Shown piece by piece: positions 46,035 through 54,820 of a DNA stretch of 64,000 bases. This DNA is from Desulfocapsa sp. GTDB taxonomy: Bacteria > Desulfobacterota > Desulfobulbia > Desulfobulbales > Desulfocapsaceae. The position numbers and the translations under genes were made by a program. Position 1 is the stretch's first letter. Each line of letters begins with the position of its first letter. The DNA lies in contig JAQYVF010000010.1 in NCBI GenBank assembly GCA_030145625.1, forward strand, positions 1 through 64,000, read 5' to 3'. Below the pieces are notes generated by a model, which worked only from the letters and a program-made list of their open reading frames with translations, was not told the origin of the DNA and made no database searches.

Positions 46035-46600
46035 GTATTTACTTCCAGCAGTTCATTACCGTTGAAGATCACTTTGACCGGGCAGTTGTCCATCTGGTTA
46101 AGCGCCACAAATTTCAGGATGTTTTCCACTCCGTTGCCATCAAGGCTGTCGATGACGATGATAATTTTAACAATAAAGGCACCAAACTGGATGACCTCTT
46201 CCAGGGCTCGTATAAGCTGACTGCCTGAGGAGACCACGTCACCCACCAAGGCTACCCGATCTCCTGCCTTGATCCTGGACTCCAGCCACTTGGGATCCTG
46301 GATATTCCCTTCTTTGCGAATGGAGTCACGGATATAAAATACACCGATCTCTTTGAGAAAGGCTGCCCGGCAGAGGACGGAGAGGATGGGATGGCCGGGT
46401 CCGCCCAGGGCACAGATATTCAGGTCTTTGATTTCTTCATAGATAAGTTCGCCGGTCAGTTTGATTCCCTGGTGTTTGAGGGAGATCTGAAAGAAATCGA
46501 AGTAATTTGAGACAATTTTTGACGGAGTGCGAAAATGGCCATCTTTTTTAACAGCTCTCTCTGCAATGAGTTTTTTTAACTCTTCCCTGGTATCAGACAT
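46031..46600 (-). CDS. Phosphoribosyltransferase-fold protein (orotate PRT-like)
   Basis: A 189-residue protein with a PRPP-binding loop VALVGDVVSSGSQLIRALE and an upstream RKEGN segment, as in orotate phosphoribosyltransferases. The usual motif acidic pair is altered (GDVVSSG rather than EDVxTTG), so the activity is uncertain and a regulatory role is possible. It is coupled to the RapZ C-terminal-domain gene. Confidence 0.75.
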   Translation of the reverse strand: MSDTREELKKLIAERAVKKDGHFRTPSKIVSNYFDFFQISLKHQGIKLTGELIYEEIKDLNICALGGPGHPILSVLCRAAFLKEIGVFYIRDSIRKEGNIQDPKWLESRIKAGDRVALVGDVVSSGSQLIRALEEVIQFGAFIVKIIIVIDSLDGNGVENILKFVALNQMDNCPVKVIFNGNELLEVNT

Positions 46601-46803
46601 GACTTTTTCCTCACCGGTTACTATTTAAAAAAACAGGTAGATCTTCCCTAACGAATCAGGGTAATCACCTTTCTCTCTTGAGACATATAGGGGGTTCTCT
46701 CAATGATGGCAATTTAAAATTTTGCTAATTCTTCATCTGTGAGTATAAAACTGAGAATGGAGTTGTGATATACAGCCAATAAAATGGAACAGGAGTAAAA
46801 AGT

Positions 46804-47211
46804 ATGTATTCCACTTTTGAGACAGAGATCACTGTCCGTCCGGATGACATTGATATGAACAACCATGTCCACTACTCCAGGTATTTGGATTATCTCCTCA
46901 TGGCCCGTTATGATCAGATGAAAAAAGATTATAAGGTCTCCATGGAAGAGTTCGTGGAACAGGGATATTCCTGGGTGGCCTCTGAAGTCAATATCCAATA
47001 TAAACGGCCCATCCTCCTTCAGGACGCCATCACGGTTCGTACCCAGGTCAAGAACTTTCAGGGGGCTCAGGTCGTAGTAAGCTTCTGGATTGTTAAGGGC
47101 GAGAGAAAAAAGATCGCGGCCCAGGGTGAGGTCGGCTACACAATGGTCTCGATAAAGAGCGGCAGGCCCACACGTATCCCCGATGAAATTGCTGAAAAAT
47201 ATCAGGTATAG
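46804..47211 (+). CDS. Acyl-CoA thioesterase, hot-dog fold
   Basis: A 135-residue protein of the YbgC/4-hydroxybenzoyl-CoA thioesterase group. The motif DIDMNNHVHYSRYLDYL carries the conserved Asp and the family's NHV segment. It stands alone and may clear stalled acyl-CoA or acyl-ACP. The ATG has an AGGAG site. A long palindrome begins 4 bases after its stop. Confidence 0.88.
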   Translation: MYSTFETEITVRPDDIDMNNHVHYSRYLDYLLMARYDQMKKDYKVSMEEFVEQGYSWVASEVNIQYKRPILLQDAITVRTQVKNFQGAQVVVSFWIVKGERKKIAAQGEVGYTMVSIKSGRPTRIPDEIAEKYQV

Positions 47212-47214
47212 GGT

Positions 47215-47347
47215 ACCTTGAAAAATTAGAATTTTCGTTCAAAATCGAGGCATGAGGAAAATTTTACCGCAGGCATATATTTGATATTCCGAGGATAAAA
47301 TTTTTCTCATAACGTAGAGTTTGGGCGAAAAAACAATTTTGCAAGGT
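47215..47347. repeat. 133-bp imperfect palindrome after the thioesterase stop
   Basis: Ends ACCTTGAAAAATT and AATTTTGCAAGGT are complementary with one mismatch over 13 bases. An inner pair (ATGAGGAAAATTTTACC with GGATAAAATTTTTCTCAT) extends the stem. It is A+T-rich and non-coding, looks like a MITE or REP-type element, and differs in sequence from the GTAACT family at 25344 and 32097. It lies between convergent genes, so it could also terminate. Confidence 0.7.
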
Positions 47348-47377
47348 GGCCTATAAAAGGTCTGTGATAACTTTTCA

Positions 47378-48748
47378 TTAGATGCTGAATTTTTTATTAA
47401 GCATGATGGAGAGAATGGTACGATCCATCTCAATCATTCCCTGGGTGCTGAGAGTGCCCACATTCTGCATGGTTTGTTCCGGGGAGAGGCCGATTATTCC
47501 ATCCGTTGGTTTGACCGAGACTCCCTGCAGGGAGAAGAGTGCGGCCTGGGTAGCAGCTCCGGCCGCTGTAGCCAGTTTTAGAGAACAGCCGGCCTTGGCC
47601 CCGTCGCAGATGATGCCAGCCAGATCCTGAGTTATATTTTTAATGGCCCCGGCAATGTGCTGAACATCTCCGCCCAAAAGATAGGTGATCCCGGCGGCCG
47701 CTCCGGCCCCGGCGGCAATGGAGCATCCGCAGATGGCCGAAAGTCTGCCTGTGTGGGCTTTGACATAGGCGGTGAGGATGTGGCTGAGGGCAATGGCCTC
47801 AATGACTGTATCATGACTGCACTCCACATAGTTCTTTACGGCCCAGATAGGGAGGATAGCAGTGAGACCATGGTTGCCGCTGCCGGCAGAGCTCATGGCC
47901 GGCAGCTTGACTCCATCCATCCTGGCATCCGAGGCAGATGAGGTCAGGATACGGGCATCAAGAATCATGTCCCGGGAGATCATGCGCTGGCGTACCAGTC
48001 GCTCCAGGGTCTTGCCGATTCCAAGTCCGGATCCATGTTTGAGGCCGTAATCTGCCAGTCGTAGATTGACTGTAACCCCCTCTTCAATGAATTTCCGGTC
48101 CTCAGAGTCCAGATTATCCAGGAGTTCCAGAAGTTGAGTCAGACTCAGACGTTTCAGCCACACCTCCAGCTCTGCCAGACCACCTGATCCCGATGTTTTT
48201 CCATCCTTATCCGCTTGCTCGGTGAGAAGTTCCTGGTCGTTCAGGGTTAGAGAGACGATATTATCATGAATGTCCCGGATGATGGATTGGGCCGAGTCCG
48301 TGTCTGTACTTACCTTCGTTCTGATGTATATCCCCCGTTGATTGGGAAGTAGCTTGACCTGCACCTTGTCGGCAGCCAGAAATGCTCTGGCCTGGTTCAC
48401 TGCCTCTGCAGACACCGACTCAAGGACTTCCAGCTTTAATTCCGGGTTGCCGCCAAATGCACCCAGAGCAGCAGCCGTATCCAGTCCGCTCAAGCCGCCG
48501 CTCCCAGGAATGGAAACAGCCATGCCGTTTTTATAAATGTTGGGATCCACCGAGACTTCAATTGAGGTGATTTTTCCCGGCGGTAGAGCGGTCGCAGCAG
48601 CGGCTGCACCAAGAGCAATGGCAACCGGTTCGGTACAGCCGAGCGCCGGGGCGACTTCTATCTTGAGAATATCTTTTACTGTATACAAGGCTTCACTCCC
48701 TGGACGATTAAATGAGAATGATTCATTCTCTGGATTCAACTCTATCAT
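47378..48748 (-). CDS. L-cysteine desulfidase (CyuA/YhaM family, UPF0597)
   Basis: A 456-residue enzyme splitting L-cysteine to H2S, pyruvate and ammonia with a [4Fe-4S] cluster (family knowledge). Conserved cysteines are in APALGCTEPVAIALG, CGCSIAAGAGAAAG and ICDGAKAGCSLKLA. The start at 48748 (MIELNPENE) is preferred to a TTG 93 bases upstream, whose extra residues come from a poly-G tract. It is divergent from a small response regulator. H2S release would suit a sulfur-metabolising cell, though this is inference. Confidence 0.9.
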   Translation of the reverse strand: MIELNPENESFSFNRPGSEALYTVKDILKIEVAPALGCTEPVAIALGAAAAATALPPGKITSIEVSVDPNIYKNGMAVSIPGSGGLSGLDTAAALGAFGGNPELKLEVLESVSAEAVNQARAFLAADKVQVKLLPNQRGIYIRTKVSTDTDSAQSIIRDIHDNIVSLTLNDQELLTEQADKDGKTSGSGGLAELEVWLKRLSLTQLLELLDNLDSEDRKFIEEGVTVNLRLADYGLKHGSGLGIGKTLERLVRQRMISRDMILDARILTSSASDARMDGVKLPAMSSAGSGNHGLTAILPIWAVKNYVECSHDTVIEAIALSHILTAYVKAHTGRLSAICGCSIAAGAGAAAGITYLLGGDVQHIAGAIKNITQDLAGIICDGAKAGCSLKLATAAGAATQAALFSLQGVSVKPTDGIIGLSPEQTMQNVGTLSTQGMIEMDRTILSIMLNKKFSI

Positions 48749-48895
48749 CGGGGAGAAAAAATAACCAACGAAGATCTTACCCCCCCCTTTGGGGAGAGTG
48801 GGGATTTTCTTTCTTGTATTGCCGTCATGAAAATTATACAATTAAATTTAAAAATTGTAGTAGAGATTGACCCTCTAAAGAGATCAGGAGAAGCA

Positions 48896-49282
48896 ATGGT
48901 AGGAGAGCAGCGATTTGTTTTGCTCATGGATGATGATGCACAAATCTGTACCATAGGCACCCTGTTTTTGGAAAATTTCGGCTATGAGGTGGAGTGTGTA
49001 CCTGATGGTGAACAAGCTCTTGTTGCCTATTCTCAGGCCCATACAAAAGGGAGTCCCTTTTGTATGGCCTTTCTTGATTTAAATATTCCGGGAGCGATGG
49101 GAGGGAAAGAGACTATGGAAAAATTACTGGAGATTGACTCCTCGGTCCGTGGAGTGGTGACCAGTGGTGATTCTACTGACCCGGTGTTTGTGGAATATCG
49201 TGCTCACGGTTTTAGCGGAGCACTTTCCAAGCCCTTCAATCTGGCGGAATTCAAGCAGATTCTTGAGAGTGTTTCCGAGTAA
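48896..49282 (+). CDS. Single-domain response regulator (receiver)
   Basis: A receiver domain of 128 residues without output domain. The acidic pocket is MDDDAQ, the phospho-Asp lies in AFLDLNIPGAMGG (residue 61), then VVTSGDSTD and SKPF with the conserved Lys. Its sequence closely resembles the receiver at the end of the hybrid kinase at 54821. The ATG at 48896 has AGGAGA correctly spaced, which beats an upstream ATG at 48827. No kinase is adjacent. Confidence 0.88.
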   Translation: MVGEQRFVLLMDDDAQICTIGTLFLENFGYEVECVPDGEQALVAYSQAHTKGSPFCMAFLDLNIPGAMGGKETMEKLLEIDSSVRGVVTSGDSTDPVFVEYRAHGFSGALSKPFNLAEFKQILESVSE

Positions 49283-49387
49283 TTCCCTCAGCTGTTCAAC
49301 AATTCGATATTTCCCCAATAAGTACCTTTTGCTGTGCTGAACCTGGTGTACAGGGTTTGCTCTGTCTGTTCGCAGAAATTATCAAGA

Positions 49388-50467
49388 TCAACGTCGGTTG
49401 CGGGAGAGAAGAGGCCGCAGGTATTCGCTAACCGTGTCGGCACCATTTGTCGGGGCTGGTGACAAACGTTGCTTGGAGATGAGTTGGTCAAGATCGCTAA
49501 GCCAGTCGCCGGAGAGAAAAGATTGCTGATCAAGAGATTGTCCGTTCATCTCAGTGGTAGTGAATTGCTCCAGGACTGCTGATTCTGGAAAAGTGGTTCG
49601 GCCCACAGTGAGAAGGGGAACGCCTGCTTGATAGCACTCAGCCACGGTTGAATAACCACTTTTACAAATTACCAGGTCCGCTGCGTTGATAAGATCGGGG
49701 TGATAATAGTTGCTGTTCCGCGACAGGAGCAGGACGTTATCGCCCAGAGTAGTGCTTTGTTGCTGGCCGGCCAGGAGAAAGAGGGTGTCGGGAATGCTTG
49801 CCAATCGCTTGATAAAGGGAAGTTCCATATCGATACCACCCATGGAGATGAGTACCACTCGTCTCTCCCCGCAGCCAAGGTCGTTTCGTACATCCGATCG
49901 CTGTCTGCGAATACGGCGAAAGATAGGACTGCAGACCAGGTGGCCGTTGCGAGTACTGCAGAGAGGTTCGCTCTGAATATGGATGTCAACGTCTTGATAT
50001 TGGGACTTCAGGTAGTCAATGGCAGGCAGGAGGTCGGGATATTGCGGAAGATAGGCCTGATAGATCCAGTCCCAGGTAAAATTTTCAATGAGCACGGAAC
50101 ATATTCCCGCCTCCTGGGCCACTGCAATACCTAACGAAGAAATGTCGCAGATGGCCAGGCTGTATCCTCGTATTTTTTTGGCTAACTCTTTGACCAGGGA
50201 ATCCTGAAAGGGAAGAAACTCCTGCAGGCGGATGATGGTTGTTTCCAGATCGGCCTCCAGTCCGTTTTTCTGGATGAGGCCGATATCGCACTGCAGGGGG
50301 TGATAACTGTAATGTGTCAGGGTCTCTGCAAAGAGGGATTCAGGAACAGTGGTAAAGAGGTGAGGGTGGAGGTCCGGAATTCTGTTCTGTAATGCCTCAA
50401 GGATACCACTCATCCGAGTGGCATGGCCGAAGCCGTGGGGAGTGATAAAGCAGGCGATCTCTATCAT
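49388..50467 (-). CDS. GT-B glycosyltransferase-like protein
   Basis: A 359-residue protein beginning IACFITPHGFGHATRM, typical of the donor/acceptor loop of MurG/UGT-like enzymes. The C-terminal half holds LLISMGG-like VVLISMGGIDMELPFI and the nucleotide-sugar segment ADLVICKSGYSTVAECYQAG. The sugar and acceptor are unknown. It lies 4 bp after the nikO stop, at the end of the nickel operon, which may be chance. A start 36 bases upstream would overlap nikO. Confidence 0.82.
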   Translation of the reverse strand: MIEIACFITPHGFGHATRMSGILEALQNRIPDLHPHLFTTVPESLFAETLTHYSYHPLQCDIGLIQKNGLEADLETTIIRLQEFLPFQDSLVKELAKKIRGYSLAICDISSLGIAVAQEAGICSVLIENFTWDWIYQAYLPQYPDLLPAIDYLKSQYQDVDIHIQSEPLCSTRNGHLVCSPIFRRIRRQRSDVRNDLGCGERRVVLISMGGIDMELPFIKRLASIPDTLFLLAGQQQSTTLGDNVLLLSRNSNYYHPDLINAADLVICKSGYSTVAECYQAGVPLLTVGRTTFPESAVLEQFTTTEMNGQSLDQQSFLSGDWLSDLDQLISKQRLSPAPTNGADTVSEYLRPLLSRNRR

Positions 50468-50471
50468 GTTC

Positions 50472-51203
50472 TCAGGTCCCGTGCTGGTGGGGTTTGTTAC
50501 CATAGGGATGGATATGATCGTGGCTGTGGATCTGTTTTTCTTTGCAACGTACCAGGTGCCTTTTCTCGATAGTATAGAGATGGGAGCAGGTGGAGGCGAG
50601 AAAGTCCAGATCGTGGGAGATGATTATATGGGCCTGGTCCAGGCCTCTGAGGATACCAATGAGTCGTTCCCGGGTTTCCGGATCCAGGTTGTTGCTTGGT
50701 TCATCCAGGAGCAGGAGTTTCGGCTGCATGGAAAGAATAGTGGCCAGAGCCACTAGTTTCTTTTCTCCACCTGATAGTCTGTGGGTTATGCGCTCTTCAA
50801 AATCTTTCAGGCCAAGGCCCTCCAGGGTGCGGCTGGATATCTCTCGTGCCTCTTCCGGTGAGGAGCCGAGGTTGAGGGGACCAAAGGCCACGTCTTCCAG
50901 CACTGTCGGAGAAAAGAGCTGATCATCCGAGTTCTGAAAGAGAAATCCCAGCTTGCGTCGCAGGATACGAAAGCCCTTTTTGTCTTTCATAGCCACTCCT
51001 TCCAGAAGAACTTCTCCCCTGTCTGCAGTGAGCAAGCCCATGATGATCTGAAATAAGGTGGTCTTGCCGCAGCCGTTTGGACCGATAAGGCCGATTCGTT
51101 CTTCACAGATACTGAAATTGATCTCTTCCAAGAGTGGAGAGTTTTGTCCCGGGCAGGAGTAGTTGATGTTACGAAGTTCGATGAGTGGCGATGGAGTGGT
51201 CAT
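50472..51203 (-). CDS. Nickel/cobalt ECF transporter ATPase (NikO/CbiO)
   Basis: ABC ATPase of 243 residues with Walker A GPNGCGKT, Q loop FLFQNSDDQLFSP, signature HRLSGGEKKL, Walker B LLLLDEPSNNLDP and H loop IISHDLDFL. The C-terminal tail is His-rich (HSHDHIHPYGNKPHQHG), as often found in nickel proteins. Follows nikQ by 10 bases in a nikR-M-L-Q-O series. Confidence 0.93.
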   Translation of the reverse strand: MTTPSPLIELRNINYSCPGQNSPLLEEINFSICEERIGLIGPNGCGKTTLFQIIMGLLTADRGEVLLEGVAMKDKKGFRILRRKLGFLFQNSDDQLFSPTVLEDVAFGPLNLGSSPEEAREISSRTLEGLGLKDFEERITHRLSGGEKKLVALATILSMQPKLLLLDEPSNNLDPETRERLIGILRGLDQAHIIISHDLDFLASTCSHLYTIEKRHLVRCKEKQIHSHDHIHPYGNKPHQHGT

Positions 51204-51213
51204 GATGGACGAA

Positions 51214-51966
51214 TTACCGGAAAAAGGGGATTGCTGCCAGGAGGAAGCTGATCAGGAGTATGGTGAGCAAAAAAAGATAATCTTTCCTGCACAGTTGCGG
51301 TTGATTGAGGGGAATCAGTGTATCGTTGAAGCCGCGCAGAACCATGGCCTGGTGGACCCTTTCAGCTCGGTTCCAGCTTTTTACCAGGGTCATGCCGAAG
51401 AGGTGGCTGTAGGTGCGATAGGTGTGCAGGGAATTTGCTGGGATAAATCCCCGCAGTCTGGCCGCCCGCTGCAGCCGCAGATATTCCTGGTGAATGACAA
51501 AGAGCTGGCGATAGGAAAAGAGGAGGAGAAAGGAGAGTTTGCGTGGCATGCCGAGTTTCTCCAGACCATGGCCCAGACTGGCTACCGTGGAGGTGGCGAG
51601 CAGGGCCAGAAAACAGAAAAGAATCCCGTTGGTCTTCAGACTGATGAGGGTTGCCACCCGGATACCGTCCAGGCTCATATTCAGGAAAAGGAAAGGGGAA
51701 ACTTTGTCTCCTCCGTAGGTGAGGGGAAGGGTGAGCCAGAGAAAGAGGGTGAAGATGTTGACAGTGCAGAACCGTTTCAGCAGGAGTCGGGGGCTGGGTC
51801 TGGACAGGCTGAGCAATATAGCGGTCAGGACACAGCCTGTTCCTGCCACCAGGAAAGAGGAGGTCAGGGCAAGGATCAAGGTGATGATAACAGCCGGAAT
51901 GATTTTTACCCGGGCATCGCGTCTGTGAAGAAAAGTAGTGCCCCTGGCAAAGGGTTCTTCAATCAT
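51214..51966 (-). CDS. Nickel/cobalt ECF transporter T component (NikQ/CbiQ)
   Basis: Membrane coupling protein of 250 residues with about six TM segments. The cytoplasmic motifs YRQLFVIHQEYLRLQRAARLRG and RAERVHQAMVLRGF are the two Arg-rich ATPase-contact loops of the EcfT/CbiQ family. It overlaps nikL by 4 bases. Together with NikM and NikO it forms the core transporter. Confidence 0.92.
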   Translation of the reverse strand: MIEEPFARGTTFLHRRDARVKIIPAVIITLILALTSSFLVAGTGCVLTAILLSLSRPSPRLLLKRFCTVNIFTLFLWLTLPLTYGGDKVSPFLFLNMSLDGIRVATLISLKTNGILFCFLALLATSTVASLGHGLEKLGMPRKLSFLLLFSYRQLFVIHQEYLRLQRAARLRGFIPANSLHTYRTYSHLFGMTLVKSWNRAERVHQAMVLRGFNDTLIPLNQPQLCRKDYLFLLTILLISFLLAAIPFFR

Positions 51967-52598
51967 TGCTTCTGTTGGCCTCCGGGACGACGGTTTTTGA
52001 GCCAGGCAGCCAGTCCGGCAAGGCCTAAAAGATAGCCGATTCCACCAAGGATGTCGTGGATGGTTGGTTTTTTATTCTCGGCCTTGGCCAGGCTTCGCCT
52101 GATGGGAGCCAGCTGTTCTTCCAGTACTTCCTCTATAAGTTGTTTCAGTTCCGCATTGTCTACTTCTGCAGAGCTTGAGGGTGAAGCTGTCGGGGAAAGG
52201 CAAGGCTTTTTATCAAGAGCAGGAGAAGGTACTTCGCCTTGGGGAAGGTATTCTGTGGAGGGGATCAGCCATTGGTTCTGGTGTCCTTCGCCACCGGAGA
52301 CAACGATGAGCAGGTCTCTTGCCTCGGCCCTGGCTTTGTCCGGAATAGGAAAGGTGAAGACTCCCTTCTCGTCGCTGTTCCCCTGTAGCAGGATCGTACC
52401 GTTTTTGTTGTCTTTTACTGTTACTTTTCCGTTTATCAGGGGGCGCTTGCCTGCGAAACCTGATTCCACGGTCACCATATTCCCTGAGACCCAGGCAAAG
52501 ACCCGAATCTTGTGGGCCAGACTTTCAGAGGGGAAGAGAAAGAGATAGGCAAGGAGAAGAAAGAGTTGTTTGTTGTGCAGACAGGAGTGTGTAAACAT
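51963..52598 (-). CDS. Nickel transporter auxiliary component NikL
   Basis: A 211-residue protein with a signal-anchor (LFLLLAYLFLFPSESLAHKI), an extracellular beta domain (about 30-115), a variable Pro/Ser-rich linker and a C-terminal membrane helix (GGIGYLLGLAGLAAWLKNRR). This architecture and its position between nikM and nikQ match NikL of NikKMLQO systems. It may help pass Ni2+ to NikM. The start at 52598 is chosen because the signal anchor begins there. Confidence 0.8.
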   Translation of the reverse strand: MFTHSCLHNKQLFLLLAYLFLFPSESLAHKIRVFAWVSGNMVTVESGFAGKRPLINGKVTVKDNKNGTILLQGNSDEKGVFTFPIPDKARAEARDLLIVVSGGEGHQNQWLIPSTEYLPQGEVPSPALDKKPCLSPTASPSSSAEVDNAELKQLIEEVLEEQLAPIRRSLAKAENKKPTIHDILGGIGYLLGLAGLAAWLKNRRPGGQQKQ

Positions 52599-52602
52599 GA
52601 GA

Positions 52603-53211
52603 TTATTTTCGGGTAGTGAGAGAGAGGATTTCCGGCTGTACCCGGGCCAGAAAACTGACAACGAACATGGTGATCAGCCCTTCGATGAGCATGATCGGCA
52701 AGTGACTGCTCAGGAGAATGACGGCAGCGTGCAGAAACCCCTGATCCGAGAGGAAGAGAGCTCCTGCCATGAGGAGTGCTGAAAGAAACATGGAGCAGAA
52801 CCCGGCTAGAAATCCTGCTGTCATCAGTTGTTTTTTGCTTCCCCCGAGTAAGGGACTCAAGAAGAGGCCACAGAGGACTGCGGGGCCGCCAATGTTCAGA
52901 CCGTTGATGCCGAGGACAACAATACCGCCATATTGGAAAAAAATGGCCTGCAGGAGCAGGGCCACGACAATGGCAGGAAAGGCACCCCAGCCAAGGAGAA
53001 GACCGAGCAGGCCGCCGAGGAGGAGGTGTACGGAGCCTGGGCCTACCGGGACGTGGATCAGGGAGGCCACGAAAAAGGTGGCGGAGAGCATGGAAACGGT
53101 CATGATACGATCGTAATCCAATTTTTTCAGACCCACTGTTGTGCCCGCGGCTGTGAGAACAGCACCTCCGATTAATACCGGTGCGGTAAGGACGCCTTCT
53201 GAGATGTGCAT
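52603..53211 (-). CDS. Nickel/cobalt ECF transporter substrate component (NikM/CbiM)
   Basis: Membrane protein of 202 residues. It begins MHISEGVLTAPVLIGG; the N-terminal Met-His is the metal-binding ligand of CbiM/NikM. Further family segments are HVPVGPGSVHLLLGGLLGLL and FQYGGIVVLGINGLNIGGPA. It follows nikR by 26 bases. NikR control and the His-rich NikO favour nickel over cobalt. Confidence 0.94.
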   Translation of the reverse strand: MHISEGVLTAPVLIGGAVLTAAGTTVGLKKLDYDRIMTVSMLSATFFVASLIHVPVGPGSVHLLLGGLLGLLLGWGAFPAIVVALLLQAIFFQYGGIVVLGINGLNIGGPAVLCGLFLSPLLGGSKKQLMTAGFLAGFCSMFLSALLMAGALFLSDQGFLHAAVILLSSHLPIMLIEGLITMFVVSFLARVQPEILSLTTRK

Positions 53212-53237
53212 GGAAGTTATTTGCTATTGGGTGAAAT

Positions 53238-53648
53238 TCAGTGCAGGTCTTTTCCGGTTGAGCTCATGGCCAGATTTCCATTGCGCACGCCGCGCAGGGT
53301 AATGAGGCTGTCAGCCAGACTGCGTACATCACCTGCCTTGCCGTGGACAATGATCACTTCCAGGCAGTTGTCATGGTCCATGTGGACATGGGTGGTAGAG
53401 ACGATCTGGTGATGAAAGTCGTGCTGCAGTTCCGTCACCTTTTCCTGTAGTCCATGCTGATGGTGGTCGTAGACCAGAGAGATAACGCCCATCACATTCT
53501 TGTCCGCCTCCCATTGTTTTTCAATGATGCGCTTGCGAATAAGATCGCGCAGGGCCTCGGAACGGTTTTGGTAATTGCGTTCCCGAGTGAAGCTGTCAAA
53601 GTCGTCCAGAAGGTCTTCTTCCATGGAAACGGTAAAGCGTTTTAACAT
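53238..53648 (-). CDS. nikR: Nickel-responsive regulator NikR
   Basis: A ribbon-helix-helix repressor of 136 residues. The N-terminal RFTVSMEEDLLDDFDSF contacts DNA, and the C-terminal ACT-like domain carries the nickel ligands in VYDHHQHGL, THVHMDHDNCLEVI. All four ligand types (His, His, His, Cys) are present. It heads the nickel operon and would repress it in nickel-replete cells. A matching dyad overlaps its start. Confidence 0.95.
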   Translation of the reverse strand: MLKRFTVSMEEDLLDDFDSFTRERNYQNRSEALRDLIRKRIIEKQWEADKNVMGVISLVYDHHQHGLQEKVTELQHDFHHQIVSTTHVHMDHDNCLEVIIVHGKAGDVRSLADSLITLRGVRNGNLAMSSTGKDLH

Positions 53649-53682
53649 ACTGTAACACCTTTTTTAAATTTGTGTTACAGTA
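53648..53682. promoter_or_regulatory. Dyad TACTGTAACAC-N13-GTGTTACAGTA, probable NikR operator
   Basis: Perfect 11-bp inverted repeat with a 13-base A/T-rich spacer. It touches the nikR ATG and covers its ribosome-binding site. The half-sites GTAACAC/GTGTTAC resemble those reported for NikR of Geobacter and some archaea, although there the order GTGTTAC...GTAACAC is quoted as I recall. Autoregulation of the nickel operon is the natural reading. Confidence 0.65.
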
Positions 53683-53919
53683 GCAACTGTTCCCCAAAAG
53701 GTCAACAGCTATCTCTTTGTATATGCTGGGAGAGCTGAGACCGTGAACTCGTGTCTGTCCATAAAAGGCTAGCTTCCCGTAACTCTTGTTTCCTTTTAAG
53801 ATATATTCTTTGAAATATCATATGGATATGTGCTGTTGATTCATCGAGCGCCTCGATTTAGAAAAACTATCTTATAGCGGATAGACACTTACTCTGAATA
53901 TGAAAAGAATGAGGATGTT

Positions 53920-54627
53920 GTGGAATACACGATACAGCCCATAGGCCTGATCCATTCCTGCTACAGTGAAAAATTCGGGATTCCCAGACAGCCCGGACTG
54001 GTGAAAAGTGCTAGGGGGTCAATCGAACTTCTGCCTCCCTGTAATCGTGAAGAAATGTTCAAGGGGCTGGAGACCTTTTCTCATATCTGGCTGCAATTTG
54101 TTTTTCATGAGTCCATGGATGACGGCTGGCGGCCCACCGTGAGGCCACCATGGCTCGGTGGTAGAGAACGGGTGGGGCTCTTTGCCAGTCGTAGCCCGCA
54201 CAGGCCCAATTTTTTAGGACTTTCAGTGGTTCGTTACCTTGGTATGAGAAAGGTGCAGGGAAAACTCTTCCTCGATATTGGTGAATTGGACCTCCTGCAC
54301 GGAACACCAATCATCGATATTAAACCCTATGTGCCATACAGTGATCGGCTTGAAGACGCTGCCAATGGTTTTGTTCGATTTTCCGAGAAGAAGATTAACG
54401 TTTGTTTTAGTGCAGAGGTCGAAGTTGCCTGCCGCCGTTATAAAGAGGAGAGTGGCAGGGATCTGAAAGCCCTGATCCGGGAGGTCCTGGAACAGGATCC
54501 GCGCCCAGCCAGTCAGAGACAAAAACAGCGGGAATACGGGATGCTTCTCTGGGAGATGAATGTGCGTTGGTTGGCTGACGAAAGCGAGTTTACGGTACTT
54601 TCTGTGGAAAAGGAGGAGGAAGAGTAG
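53920..54627 (+). CDS. trmO: tRNA (adenine-N6)-methyltransferase TrmO (TsaA family)
   Basis: A 235-residue SAM-dependent enzyme that methylates t6A37 of tRNA-Thr (family knowledge). The N-terminal IQPIGLIHSCYSEKFGIPRQ and the later FASRSPHRPNFLGLS are strong TrmO signatures. The C-terminal extension EDAANGFVRFSEK is also typical. The start is a GTG with GAGG upstream. It has no functional link to its neighbours. Confidence 0.93.
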   Translation: MEYTIQPIGLIHSCYSEKFGIPRQPGLVKSARGSIELLPPCNREEMFKGLETFSHIWLQFVFHESMDDGWRPTVRPPWLGGRERVGLFASRSPHRPNFLGLSVVRYLGMRKVQGKLFLDIGELDLLHGTPIIDIKPYVPYSDRLEDAANGFVRFSEKKINVCFSAEVEVACRRYKEESGRDLKALIREVLEQDPRPASQRQKQREYGMLLWEMNVRWLADESEFTVLSVEKEEEE

Positions 54628-54820
54628 GATTTGGGAGTCAAGTTCTTTGCTCTCATCGATTGAATGCAAAACAGGAGTGTTGACCAGTTGAGAATTCTTT
54701 GGCTTTCTTGACTTTGACTGGTTATTAGGGCATCCTTTTATAGAGACGAAGCAATTTTCTTTTTCAAAACTCTGTTGCAGAATTTCTTCATTTTTAATGA
54801 ATAATTCAGGAGTATCCCCT

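Noticed and set aside
51163-52035. 290-codon open frame antisense to nikQ
   Set aside because: Shadow of nikQ/nikL; Gln/Glu-rich composition typical of antisense frames.
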